From Pseudomonas sp. F(2018) (GTDB lineage: Bacteria; Pseudomonadota; Gammaproteobacteria; Pseudomonadales; Pseudomonadaceae), in assembly GCF_005508865.1 (NCBI RefSeq), contig NZ_SCOM01000003.1:434001-498000 (forward strand): a DNA stretch of 64,000 nucleotides, given 5' to 3'. Below, in pieces: positions 1 to 7,159 of this stretch. Under the pieces are notes generated by a model that saw only the letters and a list, made by a program, of their open reading frames with translations, made no database searches and was not told the DNA's origin. How positions within the stretch are numbered: position 1 is the stretch's first letter; every line of letters starts with the position of its first letter. The position numbers and the translations under genes were made by a program.

Positions 1-1437
1 CTGATCACCCTGCTGTACCTGGTGGCGTCCGTCTGCTTCATCCAGGCGCTGAAAGGCCTGTCCCACCCGACCTCGTCCCGCCAGGGTAACGCCTTCGGCA
101 TGGTCGGCATGGCCATCGCCGTGGTCACCACCGTGTTCCTGGTGTTCAAGCTGGGCGCGGAAATGGCCGAGGGCGGCGCCGCCAAGGGCCTGGGCTTCGT
201 GCTGGTCGGCCTGCTGGTCGGCGGCACCGCCGGCTCCATCATGGCCAAGCGCGTCGAGATGACCAAGATGCCGGAACTGGTCGCCTTCATGCACAGCATG
301 ATCGGCCTGGCCGCGGTCTTTATCGCCATCGCCGCCGTCGTGGAGCCGCAGTCCCTGGGCATCGTGCACGCCCTGGGCGACGCCATCCCGGCCGGTAACC
401 GCCTGGAGCTGTTCCTCGGCGCAGCCATCGGTGCCATCACCTTCTCCGGTTCGGTGATCGCCTTCGGCAAGCTGTCCGGCAAGTACAAGTTCCGCCTGTT
501 CCAGGGCGCCCCGGTGGTGTTCAAGGGCCAGCACCTGGTCAACCTGGTGTTCGGCCTGGCCATCCTCGGCCTGGGCCTGTACTTCACCTTCACCGGTGAC
601 ATCCGCGCCTTCGCCGTGCTGGTGGCCCTGTCGTTCATCATCGGCGTGCTGATCATCATCCCGATCGGCGGCGCCGACATGCCGGTCGTGGTGTCGATGC
701 TCAACAGCTACTCGGGCTGGGCGGCGGCCGGTATCGGCTTCTCGCTGAACAACTCGATGCTGATCATCGCAGGCTCGCTGGTCGGTTCGTCCGGTGCCAT
801 CCTCTCGTACATCATGTGCAAGGCGATGAACCGCTCGTTCTTCAACGTGATCCTCGGCGGCTTCGGCGGCGCGGCAGATGCCGGCGGCCCGGCTGGCGCC
901 CAGGAAGCCCGTCCGGTGAAGTCCGGCTCGTCCGACGACGCCGCCTTCCTGCTGACCAACGCCGACACCGTGATCATCGTTCCGGGCTACGGCCTGGCGG
1001 TAGCCCGTGCCCAGCACGCGCTGATGGAACTGGCCGAGAAGCTGACCCACCGCGGCGTCACCGTGAAGTACGCGATCCACCCGGTTGCCGGCCGTATGCC
1101 TGGCCACATGAACGTCCTGCTGGCCGAGGCCGAAGTGCCTTACGAGCAGGTGTTCGAGATGGAAGACATCAACTCCGAGTTCGGCCAGGCCGACGTGGTG
1201 CTGGTGCTGGGCGCCAACGACGTGGTCAACCCGGCCGCGAAGAACGATCCGAAGTCGCCGATCGCCGGCATGCCGATCCTCGAGGCCTACAAAGCCAAGA
1301 CCGTGATCGTCAACAAGCGCTCGATGGCCAGCGGCTACGCCGGCCTGGACAACGAACTGTTCTACCTGGACAAGACCATGATGGTCTTCGGCGACGCCAA
1401 GAAAGTCATCGAAGATATGGTCAAGGCGGTCGAGTAA
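1..1437 (+). CDS. pntB: NAD(P) transhydrogenase subunit beta, 5' partial
   Basis: Membrane and NADP(H)-binding subunit of the proton-translocating transhydrogenase, which uses the proton gradient to reduce NADP+ with NADH. The reading frame is open from base 1 and the true start lies just off the left edge; only a few residues are missing because the visible sequence (478 residues) begins within the conserved N-terminus (LYLVASVCFIQALKGLSHP). The first 290 or so residues are a series of hydrophobic helices. The C-terminal domain from about residue 310 has the NADP-binding GYGLAVARAQHAL stretch and the KRSMASGYAGLDNELFY segment typical of domain III. The pntA genes should lie immediately to the left. 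A strong terminator follows. Confidence 0.97.
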   Translation: MITLLYLVASVCFIQALKGLSHPTSSRQGNAFGMVGMAIAVVTTVFLVFKLGAEMAEGGAAKGLGFVLVGLLVGGTAGSIMAKRVEMTKMPELVAFMHSMIGLAAVFIAIAAVVEPQSLGIVHALGDAIPAGNRLELFLGAAIGAITFSGSVIAFGKLSGKYKFRLFQGAPVVFKGQHLVNLVFGLAILGLGLYFTFTGDIRAFAVLVALSFIIGVLIIIPIGGADMPVVVSMLNSYSGWAAAGIGFSLNNSMLIIAGSLVGSSGAILSYIMCKAMNRSFFNVILGGFGGAADAGGPAGAQEARPVKSGSSDDAAFLLTNADTVIIVPGYGLAVARAQHALMELAEKLTHRGVTVKYAIHPVAGRMPGHMNVLLAEAEVPYEQVFEMEDINSEFGQADVVLVLGANDVVNPAAKNDPKSPIAGMPILEAYKAKTVIVNKRSMASGYAGLDNELFYLDKTMMVFGDAKKVIEDMVKAVE

Positions 1438-1454
1438 GTCGCCTTCCAAACTAC

Positions 1455-1483
1455 AAAAAACCCGGCCTAGTGCCGGGTTTTTT
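1455..1483 (+). terminator. Rho-independent terminator after pntB
   Basis: An inverted repeat CCCGGC (1461-1466) / GCCGGG (1472-1477) with a 5-nt loop is flanked by six A on the left and six T on the right. It ends the pnt transcript 18 bases past the stop codon. Confidence 0.93.
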
Positions 1484-1606
1484 GTGGCGGCCACTATGCT
1501 GCGAAGGCGTGAAGAACCTCGCGCGGCGGGCCATTAACCCTTGAACTGCCGGTACGGTTTTTCGTCCAATAGGCAATCCCATCCGTTTCGCTTGCCTGGA
1601 GCCACC

Positions 1607-1927
1607 ATGCGTCGCCTATTCCCTGTCTTTCTCGCCACCACCCTCTGCCTTGGTGCCAGCGCCCAGGCGCAGACTCTGGTAGCCACCAGCAACATTATCG
1701 TCCGCGCGCTGGACCGCAGCTTCGACTTCACCTCCGACACCACCACCTCGGTACGTGACATGAAGGTCGTTCGCGCCGCCCGTGATGACGCCGCCAGCTT
1801 CGTCGCCAGCCAGGGCGAGATCCGTGGCGCGCAGCTGGAGGCGGCCTTCACCACCCTGCGCGAGCGTCTGCCGGAAGCTCGCCAGGCCGATGACCAGGTG
1901 CTCGCCGAAGCCATTCTCGCCCTGTGA
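1607..1927 (+). CDS. DUF2388 family small exported protein
   Basis: A 106-residue protein with an N-terminal signal peptide (MRRLFPVFLATTLCLGASAQA, cleavage expected after AQA). The mature part has the pattern of the DUF2388 family found in pseudomonads: a TSNIIVRALDRSFDFTSDTTTSVRD segment followed by a helical part with conserved ARDDAASFVAS. Function is unknown. I chose the ATG at 1607 rather than an upstream in-frame start because it gives a clean signal peptide. It overlaps the next gene by four bases, so the two are translationally coupled and probably work together in the periplasm. Confidence 0.85.
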   Translation: MRRLFPVFLATTLCLGASAQAQTLVATSNIIVRALDRSFDFTSDTTTSVRDMKVVRAARDDAASFVASQGEIRGAQLEAAFTTLRERLPEARQADDQVLAEAILAL

Positions 1928-3888
1928 TTCCCCGCGCCGCGTGCTGGCTGGTCGCGCTGCTGCTCGCCGGCGCCAGCGCCGGCCTTCAGGCCGAGCTGCG
2001 CCTGGACCTGGACCGGGAGGACCTGTCCACCACCGAGATCCAGGCCAGCGAGGCCCTGCTGGACCAGGCCGTGGCGGCGCTACCGCCGAGCTTTGTCCAG
2101 CGACTGGACCGCAACGTGCGAGTGCAGTGGTCCACTGATCTGCCGTTCGACGTCTACGGCCGTATCACCCGCCTCGACGCCCTCAGCCTCAACGCCCGAC
2201 TGTTGCCACGCCTGCTCGACCCTACGCTGGCCGACGCCAGCAGCGGACGTGCCCACGGCAGCCTGCGGCGCGAGCTGCTGGCCACCGTGCTGCACGAACT
2301 GACCCACCTGTACGACCGCGCCCGGCTCTGGCCGGAGGGCGAACGCAGGTTGCAGGCACGCTGCCGCCTGGACTCGCAGGTCAACGGCCTGGTCGGCCAG
2401 CGCGCGGAATGCCGTGGGCAGGATGCGCGACGCTTCAGCCTCAGCGACGACCCGCAACTGCTCGACCTGGCGGGCTGGCAGCAGCAGGTCGGCAAGCGCG
2501 GCACCCGCGAGCAGGACAACGGCCAGGTGGCGCGCAGCCCCGATCCCTACGAGCTGAGCAATCCGCGCGAGTTCGTCGCGGTAAACATGGAGTACTTCCT
2601 GCTCGACCCCACCTACGCCTGCCGCCGCCCCACCCTGCAGCGCTATCTGCGCCAGCACTTCGCCTGGCAGCCGGCACAACAGGCCGAATGCGCCGCCGAC
2701 TATGCCTACCTCAATGCCGGCCGCGACTTCGCCCGCCAGCCCCTGGGCCGGCTCGATCCGCAGCGGGTCTACGAGGTCGACTACCTGCTCGCCGAACCCA
2801 ACCAGCAGTGGGCCAGCCGCTGGGGCCACAGCATGCTGCGCTTGGTAGTGTGCGCCCCTGGCCGTCCGCGCGGCCCGGCCTGCCGGCTGGACCTCGACCA
2901 GCACCTGGTGCTGTCCTACCGCGCCTTCGTCGGCGACGTGCAGCTGTCCAGCTGGGACGGCCTGACCGGCGCCTACCCCTCGCGCCTGTTCATCCTGCCG
3001 CTGGCCCAGGTGATCGAGGAATACACCAAGGTCGAACTGCGCGGGCTGTCCTCGATCCCCCTGCGCCTGTCGCGCGAGGAGACCGAGCAGCTGGTGGCGC
3101 GCGCCGCCGAACAGCACTGGAGCTACGACGGCGACTACTGGTTCCTCTCCAACAACTGCGCGGTGGAGACCCTCAAGCTGCTGCGCGGCGGCACCGGGCG
3201 CAACGAACTGCAGGGGCTGGACAGCATCATGCCCAACGGCCTGCTGGACATCCTCGAGGCGCGCGGCCTGGCCGACCGCAGCGTGCTGGCCGACCCGCGC
3301 GAGGCGCTGCGCCTGGGCTATCGCTTCGACTCGTTCCGCGACCGCTACCAGGCCATGTTCGTGATCCTGCGCGAGCGCCTGGCGGTGCCGCAGCAGGAGG
3401 TGGAGGACTGGCTGGCGCTGCCGCCCGTGCGGCGCCGTGACTGGATCGCCAGGGCCGACCTGCGTGCCAGCGCCGCACTATTGCTGCTGGAGCAGGCCGC
3501 CCTGCGTCGCCAGTTGCTGCTGGCCCAGGAACAGCTCAAGCAGCGCTACCTGGGCGCCCGCGACAACCCCGGCGAGCGCCGCTTCGCCGACGCCGATGCC
3601 ACCCTGCGACAGATCCTCGACAACAGCGGCTTCCTCAGCCGCCCGGCCGAGCTGCTGGATGCCGGCTACGGCCTGCCGCAGCCCGGTGAATGGCAGCAGC
3701 TGGAAGCCGCCAGCAGCGCGCGCCAGCTCAAGCTGCGCCAGCTCAGTGACGACCTCGACCGCGAAGTCCGCCTCCTGCTGGAGCCCGAGCTGCTGGCCGA
3801 GATCGAGGCCGGCGAGGCCAACCTGGAGCAGCTCGGCCAGCACCTGCGCACGCTGCACAAGGCCAGCGGCGGCCTGGTCCTGCCTTAG
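1924..3888 (+). CDS. DUF4105 (Lnb N-terminal domain-like) exported protein with HExxH motif
   Basis: A 654-residue protein starting at GTG 1924 (GTGA overlap with the DUF2388 stop). Residues 1-25 look like a signal peptide. The first half contains a zinc-metalloprotease-like HELTH motif (about residue 125). The second half matches DUF4105, the family now linked to the periplasmic domain of the Bacteroides lipoprotein N-acyltransferase Lnb. It shows the Trp-Gly-His segment (RWGHSMLRLVV, about residue 301) and the Tyr...Asn-Asn-Cys segment (DYWFLSNNCAVETL, about residue 408) that would supply catalytic His and Cys. The C-terminal 150 residues are helical and charged. Which activity is real in Pseudomonas is not known to me. 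Confidence 0.85.
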   Translation: MIPRAACWLVALLLAGASAGLQAELRLDLDREDLSTTEIQASEALLDQAVAALPPSFVQRLDRNVRVQWSTDLPFDVYGRITRLDALSLNARLLPRLLDPTLADASSGRAHGSLRRELLATVLHELTHLYDRARLWPEGERRLQARCRLDSQVNGLVGQRAECRGQDARRFSLSDDPQLLDLAGWQQQVGKRGTREQDNGQVARSPDPYELSNPREFVAVNMEYFLLDPTYACRRPTLQRYLRQHFAWQPAQQAECAADYAYLNAGRDFARQPLGRLDPQRVYEVDYLLAEPNQQWASRWGHSMLRLVVCAPGRPRGPACRLDLDQHLVLSYRAFVGDVQLSSWDGLTGAYPSRLFILPLAQVIEEYTKVELRGLSSIPLRLSREETEQLVARAAEQHWSYDGDYWFLSNNCAVETLKLLRGGTGRNELQGLDSIMPNGLLDILEARGLADRSVLADPREALRLGYRFDSFRDRYQAMFVILRERLAVPQQEVEDWLALPPVRRRDWIARADLRASAALLLLEQAALRRQLLLAQEQLKQRYLGARDNPGERRFADADATLRQILDNSGFLSRPAELLDAGYGLPQPGEWQQLEAASSARQLKLRQLSDDLDREVRLLLEPELLAEIEAGEANLEQLGQHLRTLHKASGGLVLP

Positions 3889-3897
3889 GCCAACCGG

Positions 3898-4299
3898 CTA
3901 CAGGCGTTCTTCATCTTCCTCGGGCAACTGCTCGTCCAGGTGCAGCCAGGGCAGGCGGCTGGTCACCCAGATATGCCGATCGGCCGGCGCCAGCTCGGGC
4001 TGGTCGAGGCTGGCGACCGTCAGATCTAGGCTGTTCGGACTGCGATCGGTGAACAGGCTCAGCTGGCAGCCGCAGCGCCCGCAGAAGTAGCGCGTGCAGC
4101 TGGCCGACGAGGCGTAGGCCGCCGGGCTGCCGCGGGTCCACTGGAAGCTGTCGCGCGGCACCGTCAGCCAGGTCACCACTATGCCGCCGCTGGTGCGCCG
4201 GCACACCGAGCAGTGGCAGTGGGCGATGTCGCGCAGCGGCGCGCGGATGCTGTAGCGCAGCTGCCCGCAATGGCAGCCACCGTGGTGCAGTTCGTTCAT
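3898..4299 (-). CDS. GFA family (glutathione-dependent formaldehyde-activating enzyme-like) protein
   Basis: A 133-residue cytoplasmic protein of the GFA/DUF636 family. It shows the family's zinc-binding cysteines in order: CHCGQLRYS near the N-terminus, HCHCSVCRRTSGG around residue 28-40, and FCGRCGCQLS around residue 72. Members fold like the zinc protein Mss4; the original assignment as a formaldehyde-glutathione condensing enzyme is disputed, so the substrate is open. It is convergent with the DUF4105 gene, with nine bases between the stops. Confidence 0.9.
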   Translation of the reverse strand: MNELHHGGCHCGQLRYSIRAPLRDIAHCHCSVCRRTSGGIVVTWLTVPRDSFQWTRGSPAAYASSASCTRYFCGRCGCQLSLFTDRSPNSLDLTVASLDQPELAPADRHIWVTSRLPWLHLDEQLPEEDEERL

Positions 4300-4407
4300 G
4301 ACACCCTCCGCAAGGTCCCTTCATCGCCACGCTAGCACGCCGAAAGCTGCCTGAAAGCTTCGCCGCCTAGCATCCGCCCACCATCGTCCCCGGACCGATG
4401 GCCCGAC

Positions 4408-4415
4408 AACAACAA
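4408..4415 (+). promoter_or_regulatory. Possible Hfq/Crc catabolite-control motif upstream of the CitMHS gene
   Basis: The bases AACAACAA match the AANAANAA target recognised by the Hfq-Crc complex in pseudomonads. It lies 80 bases before the chosen start of a citrate-type transporter, farther from the ribosome binding site than typical targets, so the assignment is tentative. Confidence 0.3.
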
Positions 4416-4494
4416 GATGGGTGCCCGCCATGCCTCGCCACCGCCTGCCTGTGGCCTCGCCGCGACGCCACCGTGCGCCCGCCCGGAGATAGCC

Positions 4495-5799
4495 ATGCTG
4501 ACTTTCCTCGGCTTCGCCATGGTCATGACCTTCATGTACCTGATCATGAGCAAACGCCTGTCCGCGCTGATCGCCCTGATCATCGTGCCCATCACCTTCG
4601 CCCTGATCGGCGGTTTCGCCGCCGGCATCGGCCCGATGATGCTCGAAGGCATCGGCAAGCTCGCCCCGACCGGGGTGATGCTGATGTTCGCCATTCTCTA
4701 CTTCGCCCTGATGATCGACTCCGGCCTGTTCGACCCGGCCGTGCGCGCCATCCTGCGCCTGGTCAAGGGCGACCCGCTGAAGGTGTCGATGGGCACCGCC
4801 GCGCTGGCCCTGATCGTCTCCCTCGACGGCGACGGCGCCACCACCTACATGATCTGCGTCGCCGCCATGCTGCCGCTGTACAGCAGGCTGGGCATGAGCC
4901 CGCTGATCATGGCCGGACTGATCATCCTCGCCGGCGGCATCATGAACATGACGCCCTGGGGCGGCCCCACCGCCCGAGCCGCCAGCGCCCTGCACGTCGA
5001 CCCGTCGGACATCTTCGTGCCGATGATCCCGGCCATGATCGCCGGCTGCATCGCCCTGTTCGGCGTCGCCTGGATCTACGGCAAGCGCGAGCGTGCGCGT
5101 CTCGGCGTGCTGAACCTGCCGGACGACCAGGACAACCACGCCGAGATCAGCGTCTCGCAGTACCCGGAGGCGCGCCGACCCAAGCTGCTGTGGATCAACG
5201 GCGCGCTGACCGCCGCGCTGATGGCGACCCTGATCGCCGGGCTGCTGCCACTGCCGGTGCTGTTCATGATCGCCTTCAGCATCGCCATGATCATCAACTA
5301 CCCCTGCCTGCAGCAGCAGAAGGAGCGCATCGCCGCGCACGCCGGCAACGTGCTGGCGGTGGTCGGGCTGATCTTCGCCGCCGGCATCTTCACCGGCATT
5401 CTCAGCGGCACCGGCATGGTCGAGGCCATGTCGAAGAGCCTGCTGGCGATCATTCCCGAGGCCCTCGGCCCTTACCTGGCAGTGATCACCGCCCTGGTGA
5501 GCATGCCGTTCACCTTCTTCATGTCCAACGACGCCTTCTACTACGGCGTGCTGCCGGTGCTTGCCGAGGCCGCCAGCCACTACGGCATCAGCCCGGTGGA
5601 GATGGCCCGCGCCTCGATCGTCGGCCAGCCGGTGCACCTGCTCAGCCCGCTGGTACCCTCCACCTACCTGCTGGTGGGCCTGGCCAAGATCGAGTTCGGC
5701 GATCACCAGCGCTTCACCCTCAAGTGGGCAGTGCTGATCTGTCTGGCCATAATGTTGGCAGCGCTGCTGCTCGGCGTGTTCCCGCTGTTCGGTGGCTAG
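4495..5799 (+). CDS. CitMHS family citrate/organic-acid transporter
   Basis: A 434-residue inner-membrane transporter with about 12 hydrophobic segments. The family (CitM/CitH/CitN type) takes up citrate complexed with a divalent metal by proton symport. Family features visible are the conserved DGDGATTYM segment (about residue 108), the ILAGGIMNMTPWGGPTARAAS segment (about residue 145), and FMSNDAFYYGVLPVLAE in the C-terminal half. The start at ATG 4495 is preceded by GGAGA seven bases upstream; an in-frame ATG at 4417 would add a Pro/Cys-rich, unlikely N-terminus. The substrate and metal are inferred from the family only. Confidence 0.9.
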   Translation: MLTFLGFAMVMTFMYLIMSKRLSALIALIIVPITFALIGGFAAGIGPMMLEGIGKLAPTGVMLMFAILYFALMIDSGLFDPAVRAILRLVKGDPLKVSMGTAALALIVSLDGDGATTYMICVAAMLPLYSRLGMSPLIMAGLIILAGGIMNMTPWGGPTARAASALHVDPSDIFVPMIPAMIAGCIALFGVAWIYGKRERARLGVLNLPDDQDNHAEISVSQYPEARRPKLLWINGALTAALMATLIAGLLPLPVLFMIAFSIAMIINYPCLQQQKERIAAHAGNVLAVVGLIFAAGIFTGILSGTGMVEAMSKSLLAIIPEALGPYLAVITALVSMPFTFFMSNDAFYYGVLPVLAEAASHYGISPVEMARASIVGQPVHLLSPLVPSTYLLVGLAKIEFGDHQRFTLKWAVLICLAIMLAALLLGVFPLFGG

Positions 5800-5888
5800 C
5801 ACGGCGGTGGACGCAATTTTCACCCAAAGCCGGATAGAATCACGCCGCCCGCGCGGCCTTCGCTTACCCCCGTACAAAGGAACTCATA

Positions 5889-6647
5889 ATGGAATGGCTC
5901 ACCAACCCGGAGATCTGGGTTGCCTTTCTCACCCTGACGGCCCTGGAAATCGTCCTCGGCATCGACAACATCATCATGATCGCCATCCTGGTCGGTCGCA
6001 TGCCGCCGCACATGCAGGCGCGCACGCGCTTCTTCGGCCTGGCCCTGGCGATGGTCACCCGCATCGCCCTGCTGCTGTCGATCACCTGGATCATGCGCCT
6101 GACCAACGACCTGTTCGAACTCTTCGGCCAGGGCATCTCCGGGCGTGACCTGATCCTGTTCTTCGGCGGCCTGTTCCTGCTGTGGAAGAGCAGCACCGAG
6201 ATGTACCACAGCCTGGAAGGCGAGGACGAAACCGGCGAGCAGCCCAGCGGCGCCGCGCGCAACTTCATCGGCACCATCATTCAGATCGCCATCATCGACA
6301 TCGTGTTCAGCCTGGACTCGGTGATCACCGCCGTCGGCATGGTCTCCCACGTACCGGTCATGGTCGCCGCGATCATCGTCGCCGTGCTGGTGATGATGCT
6401 GGCCGCCGGCACCATCAGCGACTTCATCGAAAGGCACCCGTCGCTGAAGATGCTGGCCCTGTCCTTCCTGGTGGTGGTCGGTACCGTGCTGATCGCCGAG
6501 AGCTTCGAAGTCCATGTGCCGAAGGGCTACGTCTACTTCGCCATGGCCTTCTCCCTGGCCGTGGAGGCGCTCAACATCCGCATGCGCATCGCCCGCGGCC
6601 GCAAGGAAGACCCGGTCAAGCTGCGCAAGGACATGCCGGGCGAATAA
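5889..6647 (+). CDS. TerC family integral membrane protein
   Basis: A 252-residue protein with seven predicted transmembrane segments and the TerC signature ALEIVLGIDNIIMIAILVGR near the N-terminus, repeated in related form at IDIVFSLDSVITAVG (about residue 136). The acidic residues in these two helices are the conserved ones thought to bind metal. TerC proteins are associated with metal (manganese) export and tellurite resistance; the substrate here is not determined by sequence. It has an AAGGA ribosome binding site and is followed by a perfect terminator. Confidence 0.92.
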   Translation: MEWLTNPEIWVAFLTLTALEIVLGIDNIIMIAILVGRMPPHMQARTRFFGLALAMVTRIALLLSITWIMRLTNDLFELFGQGISGRDLILFFGGLFLLWKSSTEMYHSLEGEDETGEQPSGAARNFIGTIIQIAIIDIVFSLDSVITAVGMVSHVPVMVAAIIVAVLVMMLAAGTISDFIERHPSLKMLALSFLVVVGTVLIAESFEVHVPKGYVYFAMAFSLAVEALNIRMRIARGRKEDPVKLRKDMPGE

Positions 6648-6665
6648 GCCAAAGGCGTGAACAAG

Positions 6666-6691
6666 AAAACGGGGCCGAATGGCCCCGTTTT
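6666..6691. terminator. Bidirectional terminator between terC-like gene and the small membrane-protein gene
   Basis: A perfect 11-bp stem (AAAACGGGGCC 6666-6676 with GGCCCCGTTTT 6681-6691, loop GAAT). A/T runs on both sides let it stop transcripts from the TerC gene (plus) and from the recCBD-linked gene (minus). Confidence 0.92.
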
Positions 6692-6701
6692 CGTTTCCGC
6701 C

Positions 6702-7151
6702 TCAACGTCGATAGCTGCCCATCACGGACAGCAGAATCGAGCTCATACAAAGCGTCGTCAGCACCATGGCGACGATCGGGCCCCAGTAACCGAACAGCTT
6801 CTGCAGGAGCTCCAACCCCCACGTCAGCAACACGTTAAACAGGCGATGGCTGTGTGACTCATCCGCGATGTAGATACCCTGTTGCCACACTTCATAGGCG
6901 CTGAGCAGCGGAAGCAGTGTCAGCGGCAACAGCAGCAGGGATAGCCAGAATCCTGTCCTGCTCTCTCCCAGAAGGCCCCATGGGCGATAACCCTCCTGGA
7001 TCAGCTTGAAGGTACAGAGCGCGAAGAAGGCCGTGCCGGCCAACACCAGGTACGGAGCCAAGCTGAACGGCTTCCGATAAAGCATGTACGCAGCGAACGA
7101 GCCCATGATCAGGACGAACCACCACCAGAGGGCCAGAAAGAACTTCTTCAT
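6702..7151 (-). CDS. Small integral membrane protein of unknown function, downstream of recD
   Basis: A 149-residue protein with four predicted membrane helices (about residues 4-22, 28-48, 67-86 and 120-143) and a hydrophilic loop between helices 3 and 4. I do not recognise a family. Its start lies 8 bases after the recD stop, with only a weak AGG ribosome binding site inside the recD tail, so it is probably carried on the recCBD message. The codon use is less GC-biased than its neighbours. Whether it has any link to recombination is unknown. Confidence 0.7.
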   Translation of the reverse strand: MKKFFLALWWWFVLIMGSFAAYMLYRKPFSLAPYLVLAGTAFFALCTFKLIQEGYRPWGLLGESRTGFWLSLLLLPLTLLPLLSAYEVWQQGIYIADESHSHRLFNVLLTWGLELLQKLFGYWGPIVAMVLTTLCMSSILLSVMGSYRR

Positions 7152-7159
7152 GCTCGTAC

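Noticed and set aside
5820..6515. Open frame on the minus strand opposite the TerC gene, rich in His, Asp and Gln.
   Set aside because: It is a shadow of a membrane-protein gene; acidic/His-rich antisense translations are typical of this effect.
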